A DNA stretch of 64,000 nucleotides from Sphingobacteriia bacterium (GCA_011390575.1 JAABSE010000004.1:1-64000), one strand, 5' to 3'. Shown: positions 1-8,691, counted from the first letter of the stretch. The notes: a model not told the origin generated them from the letters alone. Translations and numbers: made by a program.

Positions 1-306
1 TCTGTATCCTGGTCCAACATCGTGGCCGTTGATGCAGGTACTTTTACCGACCGCATCCTCTTGCAGGATGAAATTATCGTTTCGCCGAATCCCTTCAGGG
101 ATGTTACCACCCTTCGCTACAGCAATCCTGCTAACGAGGAGTTCACCCTTTACCTGACAGACAGCAAAGGGCAAACAGTATTGCGGATGACCGGTATACG
201 CACTGAAACCCTAACCCTCAGGGGCAATGACCTTACATCCGGAGTGTACTTCATTGAACTGCGCAGCGGCAATCGTATTCTGAAAGGGAAGATGATAGTG
301 AAATAA
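1..306 (+). CDS. C-terminal part of a secreted protein with a type IX sorting domain (5' end outside window)
   Basis: The frame is open to the left edge of the window, so only the last 101 codons are present; the GTG at 22 is probably internal. The visible part holds a typical type A type IX secretion (T9SS) C-terminal domain: an SPNPF motif, alternating beta strands and a final SGVYFIEL stretch followed by a short basic end (GKMIVK). Such domains send proteins across the outer membrane through the Por machinery and are then cleaved. The function of the missing N-terminal part cannot be told. It converges with the ygiQ-like gene 38 bases downstream. Confidence 0.85.
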   Translation, partial: SVSWSNIVAVDAGTFTDRILLQDEIIVSPNPFRDVTTLRYSNPANEEFTLYLTDSKGQTVLRMTGIRTETLTLRGNDLTSGVYFIELRSGNRILKGKMIVK

Positions 307-344
307 AACGATTTGTTCAGAAAAAATCAGTTGAGCAGTGAGCG

Positions 345-2108
345 TTACTTCTTCTTTTTGAAGAAGTACTCTTTCTGCCGGCGTTTCTCTTTATCGCCCC
401 GCACGATCGAAATGGATTTTCCGGAATAGGGATCGATGCCGGTATAGTACATGGTAGTAGCCAGCGTCATGGGAGTGGGCGTAAACTCCTGCACCTGTTC
501 GGGTCTGTAACCCAGTTTACGGACCAGCACCGAAAGGTCTTTCATGTCCTTTTCAAGGGTGCCGGGATGCCCCGAAATAAAATAGGGAACGAGTTGCCAG
601 GGAAGCGATTCTTTCTGGCACACATCCCTGAAAATTCGGTGGAACTCTTCAAAGCCTGCAAATGATGGCTTGCGCATCAGCTTCAACACCTGGGGTGAGG
701 TATGCTCGGGAGCTACCTTCAGTCGGCCCGACACGTGGTTTTTCAGCAATTTACGGATGTAGGGCTGAAGTCCGTATTGTTTGTTTTGCTGTGGTGTTTT
801 TCCCAGCAACATATCATAGCGCACGCCACTGCCAATGGTGATTTTTTTAATCCCCTGAATTTTTTCAGCCTTTTCATACAGCTGCAACAGGGGATTGTGA
901 TCAAAATTCAGGTTTTTGCAGGTATTGGGATAGATGCAGCTGGGGCGCTTGCAACGCCGGCACATTTCTTTGTCAATCCCTTCCATCTTGAACATATTGG
1001 CGGACGGGCCACCCAGATCACTGACATGCCCTTTAAAGTCGGGCATTTTGGCAATATCTTCCAGCTCGTTGAGGATGGATTTTTCCGAACGGCTTTGTAC
1101 AAATTTTCCCTGGTGCATGTTGATGGCGCAGAAACTACATCCACCAAAACAGCCCCTGTGAATATTGACCGAGAACTTTATCATTTCCCAGGCAGGAATA
1201 GGCGGCTTTTTCCGGTATTTAGGATGTGGTAGCCGGTTATAGGGCAATTCCCATGCTTCATCCACGGTTTGTTCATCAGCGGGCGGTACGGGTGGATTGA
1301 CAATCACCTGCTGACGGCCCACTTGTTGCATAAGGCGCGGCGCCTTAAGACTGTTGGATGTTTCTTCAATGATACGAAACGCATCAGCAAAAGTTTTTTT
1401 ACTGTGCAGACAATCTTCGTGGGAGGGAATTTGTTGTTCCGGGGTATTTTTCAGCGGAGGAATTTTTTCGTCAGAATCCCGCAGGAAGGCAGTTTGAGGC
1501 AGATTGTGAAGAGAATGTACCGGCACCCCTTTCTTTGTGAGTTCCAGCAGCATTTTCCAGGGCTGCTCAGCCATGCCATATAGCAGCAAATCGGCCCCGC
1601 TTTCTGCAAGCACCGGAGGTTTTACTTTATCCTGCCAGTAATCGTAATGGGTAAACCGTCGCATGGAGGCCTCTACACCCCCCAGCACCACCGGAATATC
1701 GGGATACAGCTTTTTAAGGATTTGTGTATACACCACCGAAGCATAATCCGGCCGGTAACCTGCGCGGCCACCCGGGGTATAGGCATCGTCACTTCTTTTG
1801 CGGCGCAGGGCCGTATAATGGTTGACCATGGAGTCCATGCTTCCTGCCGTAACCCCAAAAAAAAGTCGGGGTGTCCCCAGCTTTTTGAAGTCACGCAAAT
1901 CATCGCGCCAGTTGGGCTGTGCAAGGATCGCTACCCGCAAACCCTGTACCTCTGCCATGCGAGCCAGGATGGCTGTGCCAAAGGAGGGGTGGTCAATATA
2001 AGCATCGCCACTTACCAGGATGATATCGGCCTGATCCCATCCCCTGCTTTTCATTTCGTCGGCAGTAAGGGGAAGAAAAGAAGAATCATTTCCGCGGAAA
2101 GCTGTCAT
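345..2108 (-). CDS. YgiQ family radical SAM protein
   Basis: A 587-residue protein of the YgiQ (UPF0313) family. The N-terminal part (about residues 15-200) looks like the cobalamin-binding-like Rossmann region of this family, with VLGGVEASMRR as a recognisable block. The radical SAM core follows, with the [4Fe-4S] cysteines visible as CFGGCSFC at residues 320-327, and a second cysteine cluster (CRRCKRPSCIYPNTC) nearby. The C-terminus is very basic (FFKKKK). The family is widespread but its reaction is not established, so no substrate is proposed. It is a single gene with a -7 promoter box (minus strand 2129-2136) close upstream of the ATG. Confidence 0.9.
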   Translation of the reverse strand: MTAFRGNDSSFLPLTADEMKSRGWDQADIILVSGDAYIDHPSFGTAILARMAEVQGLRVAILAQPNWRDDLRDFKKLGTPRLFFGVTAGSMDSMVNHYTALRRKRSDDAYTPGGRAGYRPDYASVVYTQILKKLYPDIPVVLGGVEASMRRFTHYDYWQDKVKPPVLAESGADLLLYGMAEQPWKMLLELTKKGVPVHSLHNLPQTAFLRDSDEKIPPLKNTPEQQIPSHEDCLHSKKTFADAFRIIEETSNSLKAPRLMQQVGRQQVIVNPPVPPADEQTVDEAWELPYNRLPHPKYRKKPPIPAWEMIKFSVNIHRGCFGGCSFCAINMHQGKFVQSRSEKSILNELEDIAKMPDFKGHVSDLGGPSANMFKMEGIDKEMCRRCKRPSCIYPNTCKNLNFDHNPLLQLYEKAEKIQGIKKITIGSGVRYDMLLGKTPQQNKQYGLQPYIRKLLKNHVSGRLKVAPEHTSPQVLKLMRKPSFAGFEEFHRIFRDVCQKESLPWQLVPYFISGHPGTLEKDMKDLSVLVRKLGYRPEQVQEFTPTPMTLATTMYYTGIDPYSGKSISIVRGDKEKRRQKEYFFKKKK

Positions 2109-2128
2109 ATCAGGAGATTAATACCGTG

Positions 2129-2136
2129 CAAAGGTA
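2129..2136 (-). promoter_or_regulatory. Bacteroidota -7 box upstream of the YgiQ-family gene
   Basis: On the minus strand this reads TACCTTTG, a full match to TAnnTTTG, 20 bases upstream of the start codon. Confidence 0.6.
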
Positions 2137-2288
2137 CGAGTTTCAAAAACAATGAATTCTTAGAAAATAATTGTCCCTGACAAAAGGATTTGTATAACCC
2201 CGGGATGCTGCGCTTCACCCTGTTTCGCTCAGATTGACAGGCTGTTACGAAGCAAGAAGAGTCGATAAGAAGGGATTAGAGGAAGGTT

Positions 2289-2786
2289 TCAACGCATAAA
2301 CTGCAAAGTGCCAAGAATCAAAATACCTGCAGCAAGCAGAAAAATAATGGCAAGAATAATTTTACGGCTGCGTTTTAACAAAAGGTTCTCCCTTTTGATG
2401 TGATTTTCGAAAGTAATCCGGCGGATGATATTTCTGATACGCTCCATGGCAGCTTCAGATTTCACCACATAATCATAAGCTCCGGCCTTGATGGTATTGG
2501 TGGCAACTTCAAGCTTATCCAAAGCTGTAAGAAAAATCACCTGTGTATCAATCCCTGATTTGCGAATGGTTTTCAACACTTCCATGCCATCCATCAAATC
2601 TTCTCCCAGCCGATAATCGAGCAAGACAATTTCGGGCTTATGATGAAGGTTTTTCAGGCACTCCTCACCACTGGGAAATGTTTTCACATTCATGAAATTT
2701 CTTGACTCCAATGCTTTGCGGATAACATCAGCATAAAACTTATCATCCTCCACAATAAAAATAAGTGTGTAATCTGCTTTTCCCAT
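2289..2786 (-). CDS. Response regulator receiver domain with C-terminal membrane helix
   Basis: The 165-residue product starts with a complete CheY-like receiver: acidic pocket E13-D14-D15, phospho-acceptor D57 in LLDYRLG, conserved T87 and K109. No DNA-binding or enzymatic output domain follows. Instead a basic linker (about 128-142) leads to a hydrophobic stretch at 143-161 and a short end (QFMR), predicting a tail-anchored protein with the receiver in the cytoplasm. Soluble single-domain receivers are common; a tail anchor is not. No histidine kinase is adjacent; the nearest is at 47.3 kb. It stands alone between ygiQ and the long upstream region of the sulfur operon, which runs the other way. 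Confidence 0.85.
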   Translation of the reverse strand: MGKADYTLIFIVEDDKFYADVIRKALESRNFMNVKTFPSGEECLKNLHHKPEIVLLDYRLGEDLMDGMEVLKTIRKSGIDTQVIFLTALDKLEVATNTIKAGAYDYVVKSEAAMERIRNIIRRITFENHIKRENLLLKRSRKIILAIIFLLAAGILILGTLQFMR

Positions 2787-3184
2787 TTCAAAAATTTATT
2801 GGCAATTCGCGGGTATATTTTATAGCTAATATACGATTATTTTTTATGTTAGTTCCCGATTTTTTTTGATGAGATTTCATTGTTGTCCTGTGAAATACAG
2901 GGGAAATATTTTTGAAGACAGGCCTTATCTGGCACCTGCGGAATTGAAGGTGACAGTTTATTCGTTTCACATAACTGAATCATAAAATCCGTATTTCTTG
3001 TAGTTTTCAGCAAATTGAAAAGGGTACTTTTACTTTTTAATCAGGAATTGTTCTTTTTCTTGCAAAAATTAACATTCAAAAGACAATAAAAAGATAGCAA
3101 TGGGGAAGAAAAACAAAATTTTTATTTAGACCAAATCTTAATAATATCGTTAGAAGCTTACTTAGTGTTATTTACATCTCATTC

Positions 3185-3200
3185 ACATATATCTATATGT
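3185..3200. promoter_or_regulatory. Perfect palindrome, candidate operator of the sulfur operon
   Basis: ACATATA-TC-TATATGT is a perfect inverted repeat with 7-base arms, centred about 43 bases before the -7 box at 3236. That is a usual place for an activator site. The binding protein is unknown, and an AT-rich chance palindrome is possible. Confidence 0.4.
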
Positions 3201-3235
3201 AAAAAAAAGAAATTCAACATCCCGAACCGTATTCA

Positions 3236-3243
3236 TATATTTG
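3236..3243 (+). promoter_or_regulatory. -7 promoter box of the octaheme cytochrome/rhodanese operon
   Basis: TATATTTG matches TAnnTTTG and lies 72 bases upstream of the first ATG. No good -33 TTTG is seen at the usual spacing, which fits a promoter needing an activator. Confidence 0.6.
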
Positions 3244-3254
3244 CCACAGTATGT

Positions 3255-3279
3255 TCAGGTTTGTATCCTGATGACCTGA
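3255..3279 (+). promoter_or_regulatory. Small hairpin in the 5' leader of the sulfur operon
   Basis: TCAGGT and ACCTGA form a 6-base-pair stem (7 with a G-U pair) around a 13-base loop, just downstream of the predicted transcription start. It may stabilise the mRNA 5' end; no riboswitch family is recognised. Confidence 0.3.
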
Positions 3280-3315
3280 GCCCGGAATTGAAACCCATGC
3301 TATAAACCATACCAC

Positions 3316-4893
3316 ATGAAGAATACAGTAACGTTTATCTTGTCGGTGGTAGTGCCGCTGATCATTATCACAGTCGTTCTGCGAGATGCGAAGCAGGAAA
3401 ATCCGCTGCTTGCCGAACTCAAAGAAGAATACAGTCAGCCGCACATACCCAGTGTCGACCACAGCAAGCATGAAGCTTTGCAACGGGATTTTGACAATCC
3501 CCACGAAATTACAGCCACATGCATTTCGTGCCATACAGAAAGAGGAGAAGAAATGCTCAACAGTTTCCATTTTACATGGGAACGGGAAGATTTTATTGAG
3601 GGCAGAGGCGTAACCTATCTGGGCAAAAAGAACCTGCTAAACAACTTCTGCACGGGGATTTTCTCCAATGAATCTACCTGTAACCGTTGCCATGCTGGTT
3701 TCGGATGGGAGGACATGGATTTTGATTTCACCAACCAATACAATGTGGATTGCCTGGTTTGTCATGACAATACCGGCACCTACGAGAAACTCAAAGGAGG
3801 AGCAGGTTACCCGGAGCCAAATCAGGATTTTCAAACCATCGTACAAAACGTGGGTCGTCCCACCAAAACCAATTGTGGTTACTGCCACTTCCATGGTGGT
3901 GGCGGAAACAATGTAAAACATGGTGATCTGGAAGAGGCCTTGCTCACGGCCTCACGCCAGGTAGATGTGCACATGGGAGTAGACGGAGGCAACATGGATT
4001 GTGTAGACTGCCACACAGCCACCAACCACGTGATGAAAGGAAGGTATTACGGTGTTTCGTCTTCCAACACTCGCCGAGCCACCTGCGAAGATTGTCATAC
4101 TTCAACCCCTCACATGGAATCTATGCTCAATACCCACGTTCCCAAAATAGCTTGTCAAACCTGCCACATTCCTGAGTATGCCAAAGTAAATGCCACCAAG
4201 ATGTATTGGGATTGGTCAACGGCAGGAGATTTGGAAGACGGAAAAGCTTTTGAGCTATACGATAGCCTGGGAAATCCCATCTACCAATCCATTAAGGGCG
4301 ATGCTACCTGGCAAAGCAATGTAGAGCCCGAGTACATGTGGTTCAACGGAACTGCTGATCATTTCCTTCTATCGGACAAAGTGGATACCACAGCAGCCTT
4401 TTTACCCATCAACACCTTATTTGGATCAGCCACCGACCCCGAATCACGCATCATTCCGGCGAAAGTGCACCGCGGTCGCCAACCCTATGATCCGGTTTAC
4501 CTCAGCATACTACAGGCCAAACTATGGGACAGGGAAGCAGGCAAAGGTGCCCTGTGGCTCGATCTGGACTGGGAACGCGCCCTGGAAGAAGGGATGAAAT
4601 ACCTCGATCGCCCCTACAGTGGTCAATGGGATTTTGTGGACACCGAAATGTATTTGCCGGTCAATCACATGGTATCTCCGGCCAGCGAAGCTCTTACCTG
4701 TGAGGATTGTCATTCACGCAACGACAGCAGGATGCAGTTTGTGGAAGGGGCATACATCCCCGGGAAAACAACCTATGCTGCCATTGACACCATAGGAGTA
4801 TTGCTTATCATATTATCAGTTATGGGTGTAATAACCCACGCCATCATCAGGTATATTTCTTACAGGAAAATCAACCATTCATCCAATGCATAA
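3316..4893 (+). CDS. Octaheme c-type cytochrome, tetrathionate reductase (OTR) family, membrane-anchored
   Basis: A 525-residue protein with eight CxxCH heme sites whose first cysteines are C69, C122, C146, C187, C229, C257, C280 and C462. Number and spacing (seven close together, the eighth far downstream) fit the octaheme tetrathionate reductase family, known from Shewanella OTR, which reduces tetrathionate, nitrite and hydroxylamine in vitro; the natural substrate is not settled. An N-terminal hydrophobic segment (residues 5-22) is an uncleaved anchor or signal peptide, and a second helix near the C-terminus (about 488-512) ends in basic residues, so the heme part faces the periplasm. First gene of a seven-gene operon. 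The cytochrome b gene overlaps its end by 8 bases, suggesting a complex. Rhodanese and YeeE neighbours point to a sulfur compound as substrate. Confidence 0.9.
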   Translation: MKNTVTFILSVVVPLIIITVVLRDAKQENPLLAELKEEYSQPHIPSVDHSKHEALQRDFDNPHEITATCISCHTERGEEMLNSFHFTWEREDFIEGRGVTYLGKKNLLNNFCTGIFSNESTCNRCHAGFGWEDMDFDFTNQYNVDCLVCHDNTGTYEKLKGGAGYPEPNQDFQTIVQNVGRPTKTNCGYCHFHGGGGNNVKHGDLEEALLTASRQVDVHMGVDGGNMDCVDCHTATNHVMKGRYYGVSSSNTRRATCEDCHTSTPHMESMLNTHVPKIACQTCHIPEYAKVNATKMYWDWSTAGDLEDGKAFELYDSLGNPIYQSIKGDATWQSNVEPEYMWFNGTADHFLLSDKVDTTAAFLPINTLFGSATDPESRIIPAKVHRGRQPYDPVYLSILQAKLWDREAGKGALWLDLDWERALEEGMKYLDRPYSGQWDFVDTEMYLPVNHMVSPASEALTCEDCHSRNDSRMQFVEGAYIPGKTTYAAIDTIGVLLIILSVMGVITHAIIRYISYRKINHSSNA

Positions 4894-5617
4894 CAATCCG
4901 GCCATGGCAAAAACAGAAAAAGTTTACATCTATAAATTATACGAAAGATTCTGGCACTGGACACAGGCCTTTCTGATATTCTTCCTTGCCCTCACCGGCT
5001 TCGAGGTGCATGGCTCTTTTACCTTTTTCGGGTTTGAAAATGCTGTAGACCTTCACAATAAGGCGGCATGGGCTTTCATTATCCTTACCATTTTCACCAT
5101 CTTCTGGCACTTTACTACAGGAGAATGGAAACAATACATGCCTACCACCGAAAACCTGCGGGCACAGGCAGAATATTATGTTTTCGGCATTTTCCGCAAT
5201 GCCCCCCACCCTACCCGCAAAACGGTACTGAGCAAGCTTAACCCTTTGCAAAGACTGGTGTATCTCTCTTTGAAAATCCTGGTCTTTCCGGTAATGATTG
5301 CCAGCGGTCTGGCCTACATGTTTTACCGCTACCCCAGCCAGGGAGAAATCAAGGAACTGGGAGTCAGCAGCCTGGAAGCTGTTGCATACGCCCACACCAT
5401 CGGGGCCTATTTCCTTATGGCGTTTGTTATCGTTCACCTGTACCTTATTACTACCGGGCATACCGTAACATCCAACCTGAAAGCCATGGTGACAGGATGG
5501 GAAGAACTGGAAACGGAAGAAGGAGAAATACCCGAATCCAAAACCGCGGGAGAACCGGTAGGAGAAAAACTTGATAAACCGGGAGAACAACCAGACCCAG
5601 ACCCGGAGAAAATATAA
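4886..5617 (+). CDS. Membrane cytochrome b (b561/hydrogenase-type) partner of the octaheme cytochrome
   Basis: A 243-residue integral membrane protein with about four helices and histidines placed as heme b ligands: WHW in the first helix, LHN and FWHF around the second, AYAHT and VHLYL in the last. This is the di-heme cytochrome b fold that links quinones to periplasmic redox enzymes. The C-terminal 45 residues are a polar, Pro- and Glu-rich tail. The ATG overlaps the end of the cytochrome c gene; a second ATG at 4904 (MAKTEK) is an alternative start. Likely role: moving electrons between the quinone pool and the octaheme protein. The direction cannot be read from the sequence. Confidence 0.85.
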   Translation: MHNNPAMAKTEKVYIYKLYERFWHWTQAFLIFFLALTGFEVHGSFTFFGFENAVDLHNKAAWAFIILTIFTIFWHFTTGEWKQYMPTTENLRAQAEYYVFGIFRNAPHPTRKTVLSKLNPLQRLVYLSLKILVFPVMIASGLAYMFYRYPSQGEIKELGVSSLEAVAYAHTIGAYFLMAFVIVHLYLITTGHTVTSNLKAMVTGWEELETEEGEIPESKTAGEPVGEKLDKPGEQPDPDPEKI

Positions 5618-5650
5618 ATTAACCCCTAAAAACAACCAAAACGTAAAGAG

Positions 5651-6907
5651 ATGAAGAAAGCAACAGGATTATTGGTTTTTTTGATCATTTATATTCCTTC
5701 CGTCATGGCCCAGTTCAGCATCAGTGCCGACATCAGTCCAAGGGCAGAACTCAGGCACGGATACAGGTTCCTGCCGCAGGAGAATGAAAAGCCCGCCGGC
5801 CATGTAAGCCAGCGCACCCGTTTGAACTTAGCTTTTGGAAAAGATAACATCCGCACTCATGTCGCCATTCAGGATGTCCGAATATGGGGGCAGGAACCTC
5901 AAAAGCAAAACAATCCTTCTATGGCCATACACCAGGCATGGGCAGAATTGCTCTTTACCGATAGCTTATCCCTGAAAATCGGACGTCAGGAACTACGCTA
6001 CGACAACCAACGTTTTTTTGCCATCAATGACTGGAACCAAAACGGACAGAAGCATGATATGGCACTTCTTAAATATAATTCTCCTGCAGGGGAATTCCAT
6101 TTCGGAACTGCTTTTAATCAGCCCCCCGGAGCTTTTCAGCAGTTTTATTTCTCCGACTATGGCATCAACAATTACAAATACATGAATTTCGTTTGGTTCA
6201 ACACTGCCTTAAACAGTGATGCCAACCTTTCATTGCTGGGTATTGCGGATGGATACGAAAATGAAGACAACCAACAACTGTTGTATGTAAGAGGCACCTG
6301 GTCTGCTTATCTCACCTGGCAGCTCAATGAATTTAACCTGATGGTGAACCCTGGTTTTCAGCATGGCAAAACAGCAGGCGGACAGGACATCAGCGCATTT
6401 TACTTCAGGGCTGAGGCAGCCTCCACACTGGCAGACAATGTAAATTCCATCCTGGGTCTCGAAATAATATCAGGCAATGATCCGGAAGACAATACAACTT
6501 TCAGGGTATTTAACCCTACCCATGGCGCGGGCCATAGTGAAAACGGACTAATGGATTATTTTCTCAATTATCCGGTTCACACACGGGGCGCCGGCCTTGT
6601 AAATCCTTACCTGAAAAACAAAATAAAGCTATCGGATAATACAATGTTGGGGGCAGATCTCCATCTTTTCTTCATTCAAAATGATTTTGTTTACCAGGGA
6701 GAAACCATCAACAAATACCTGGGCACTGAAATTGACCTTACCCTCAATTACCGATTCAACGATTTTACCCGAATTCTTGGGGGATTCTCCACCATGTTTG
6801 GTTCTGAATCCATGGAAATCATCAACAGGGGGGGTACGCTGGCTTCCAAAGATGAACCTGCTTATTTTGCCTACATCATGCTGAGAATCAGACCGAAATT
6901 TCTGTAA
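5651..6907 (+). CDS. Outer-membrane beta-barrel (alginate-export-like porin)
   Basis: 418 residues with a signal peptide ending near residue 20 (VMAQ), then alternating strands to a C-terminus ending in aromatic and leucine residues (IRPKFL). Conserved-looking blocks (KIGRQELRYDNQRFF; about residue 115) are those of the alginate_export-type barrel family, used in Bacteroidota for many substrates besides alginate. It follows the cytochrome b by 33 bases and precedes the rhodanese lipoprotein by 76. In this setting it more likely passes a sulfur compound (thiosulfate, tetrathionate, polysulfide) than a polysaccharide, which is inference from neighbours only. Porin plus rhodanese lipoprotein also occurs in the Geobacter extHI pair. 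Confidence 0.75.
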   Translation: MKKATGLLVFLIIYIPSVMAQFSISADISPRAELRHGYRFLPQENEKPAGHVSQRTRLNLAFGKDNIRTHVAIQDVRIWGQEPQKQNNPSMAIHQAWAELLFTDSLSLKIGRQELRYDNQRFFAINDWNQNGQKHDMALLKYNSPAGEFHFGTAFNQPPGAFQQFYFSDYGINNYKYMNFVWFNTALNSDANLSLLGIADGYENEDNQQLLYVRGTWSAYLTWQLNEFNLMVNPGFQHGKTAGGQDISAFYFRAEAASTLADNVNSILGLEIISGNDPEDNTTFRVFNPTHGAGHSENGLMDYFLNYPVHTRGAGLVNPYLKNKIKLSDNTMLGADLHLFFIQNDFVYQGETINKYLGTEIDLTLNYRFNDFTRILGGFSTMFGSESMEIINRGGTLASKDEPAYFAYIMLRIRPKFL

Positions 6908-6983
6908 ATTTGCATATTAGCAGAATACTGAAAGGCTAAAACGTCCTTTTTCCAAAAAAACACAGAACCTAAAACAAAAACAT

Positions 6984-8069
6984 ATGAACTTCTTTAAATC
7001 AACCATGAGATTGCCAGGCATACTGTTGCTGGCTTTTATATTTGCATCATGCTCCAACTCCGGCACTTCCACCGAACAAGCCAGCTCCATCAATGAAGCC
7101 GAAGTATTGCTTCAATACCTGGAAGAAAATGGAGATATCGCAAACAACCCGTCCATTCCTTTTTTCATCAATGCAGATGAGGTTTACAACAACATTGATG
7201 CGGGTACCTACCATGTTATTGATGTGCGTTCGTCGGGAGATTTTTTCCGGGGTCATATTGAAAATGCCGTAAACATTCAGCCGGAAAACATCCTGGATTA
7301 TTTCGAAAACCGTATCGAACCCAACAGCTTCGAAAAAATTACCGTAGTTTGCAACAATGCTCACCTTTCGGGTTATGTAGTGGCTATTTTAAGGATGCTG
7401 GGCTATGACAACACTTTTAACATGCGCTTTGGCATGAGTGCCTGGCACGATGATATTGCCCGCCGGTTTTGGTATGCCAACCTGTCGGACGACCTTTTGG
7501 GAAACCTTGAAACAGCCTCTCATCCTAAAAACAGCCCGGGTTCACTTCCGCAACTAAGCACAGGAAATTCCAACGGATATGAAATTTTGCGGGAAAGGGC
7601 ACAAAAAGCCCTGGAGATCAGCTGGGAGTCTGTAGCCATAGACTTTATGGATATCCTGGAAGAAAAGGAAGATTATTACGTTATCAATTACTGGCCTGAG
7701 GCACTCTACAACCAGGGACACCTGCCCGGGGCCATTCAATACAACCCCAAAAAATCCTTCCACAGCAACGAAGACATTCTCACCCTGCCTACAGACCAGC
7801 CCATTGTGGTATATTGCTTTACAGGGCAAAATGCTTCTTATGCCAATGCCCTTCTGGCGGTAATGGGCTATGAATTCCGTAGCCTGGATTATGGTGCCAA
7901 TAGTTTTATCCATCAAACCATGGTGGCAACGCAGCCTCCGGGGCGCTCATTTACCGAAAGACATGTGCAGAACTTCCCGCTGGTTAAAGCCGGACTGGAA
8001 AACATCAGCACCGAACAGTCTGTTCCGGCAGAAAAAGTGGAGGTAACAACAGCCCAGGGAGGTTGTTAA
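6984..8069 (+). CDS. Tandem-rhodanese lipoprotein with C-terminal Gly-Gly-Cys
   Basis: 361 residues. A lipobox (IFASC, lipidated C23) marks it as a lipoprotein. Two rhodanese-type domains follow, at about 60-160 and 225-305. Both keep the loop cysteine that carries persulfide: C123 (VVCNNAHLS) and C278 (VYCFTGQNAS). The second is closer to an active rhodanese, with CxxG and a short loop. After a polar arm of about 50 residues the protein ends AQGGC-stop. The four cysteines are thus the lipid anchor, two loop cysteines and the terminal residue, with none left over. It probably moves sulfane sulfur in the periplasm or at the outer membrane together with the adjacent barrel and permease. Confidence 0.88.
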   Translation: MNFFKSTMRLPGILLLAFIFASCSNSGTSTEQASSINEAEVLLQYLEENGDIANNPSIPFFINADEVYNNIDAGTYHVIDVRSSGDFFRGHIENAVNIQPENILDYFENRIEPNSFEKITVVCNNAHLSGYVVAILRMLGYDNTFNMRFGMSAWHDDIARRFWYANLSDDLLGNLETASHPKNSPGSLPQLSTGNSNGYEILRERAQKALEISWESVAIDFMDILEEKEDYYVINYWPEALYNQGHLPGAIQYNPKKSFHSNEDILTLPTDQPIVVYCFTGQNASYANALLAVMGYEFRSLDYGANSFIHQTMVATQPPGRSFTERHVQNFPLVKAGLENISTEQSVPAEKVEVTTAQGGC

Positions 8070-8142
8070 GCAAACAATTGCAATTCAGAAGATTTCTCAG
8101 GCAAAAAACCGACACAAAAAATTATTCAAACCCATTTTACCT

Positions 8143-8667
8143 ATGACAACACAAACCCGACCCAAACCCTACATGAACCCTTACCTGGCAGGTTTTCTGC
8201 TGGGGCTGGTTTTACTGGCCTCCTTTGTAATCACCGGGCGTGGACTGGGAGCCAGCGGAGCCGCCAAGGATGTAATGGCCGCAACGGTCATCAATGTTGC
8301 CCCTGAGTATGCAAGCCAGTCTTCATTTTATGATGTTTACCTGGCAAGCGAAACAGGCCCTTTTCGCTCCTGGCTGGTTGTACTTGCCATTGGCGTTATT
8401 GTGGGTGGTTTTATCAGCGGTGCATCGTCCAACCGCCTGGGACTGAAAATGGAGCGTGGACCCCGCATCAACAAGCCCACACGGGCATTGTTTGCCATTG
8501 CCGGGGGTTTACTTTTCGGGCTGGGAGCTCAGTTTGGCCGCGGTTGCACCAGCGGAGCGGCGCTCAGTGGTATGGCAGTGCTCTCTACCGGGGGTATCCT
8601 TACCATGATGGCCATTTTTGGTTCCGGCTATATGATGGCTTACTTCTTCAGAAAACTTTGGCTTTAA
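8143..8667 (+). CDS. YeeE/YedE (TsuA-like) permease, first half
   Basis: 174 residues with about four hydrophobic segments. It opens with PYLAGFLLGLVLLASF and an ITGRGLGASGA block and contains GRGCTSGAALSG near the end; C135 is its only cysteine and matches the conserved pore cysteine of the first half of YeeE. YeeE/TsuA proteins take up thiosulfate through a pore lined with conserved cysteines and are usually one chain of about 350 residues with two pseudo-symmetric halves. Here the halves are separate genes with 24 bases between them and should assemble into one transporter. Confidence 0.85.
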   Translation: MTTQTRPKPYMNPYLAGFLLGLVLLASFVITGRGLGASGAAKDVMAATVINVAPEYASQSSFYDVYLASETGPFRSWLVVLAIGVIVGGFISGASSNRLGLKMERGPRINKPTRALFAIAGGLLFGLGAQFGRGCTSGAALSGMAVLSTGGILTMMAIFGSGYMMAYFFRKLWL

Positions 8668-8691
8668 CCCAACAAAAAAAAAGATTGTAAT

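Larger units (their letters stand above)
2787..3315. other. 529-base divergent intergenic region upstream of the sulfur operon
   Basis: AT-rich and without a convincing coding frame. It separates the receiver gene (leftward) from the octaheme cytochrome operon (rightward). The right part contains a perfect 7-2-7 palindrome (3185-3200), a -7 box (3236-3243) and a small hairpin in the predicted leader (3255-3279). No clear -7 box was found for the receiver gene. The length is unusual for this tightly packed segment and suggests regulation of the operon. Confidence 0.7.

Noticed and set aside
345-380. Perfect ACTTCTTC/GAAGAAGT inverted repeat near the end of the ygiQ-like gene
   Set aside because: It encodes the YFFKKKK end of the protein and is not followed by a T-run on either strand, so it is not called a terminator.
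4937-5635. A 232-codon open frame on the minus strand opposite the cytochrome b gene
   Set aside because: It is antisense to a well-supported membrane cytochrome b and has no family features.
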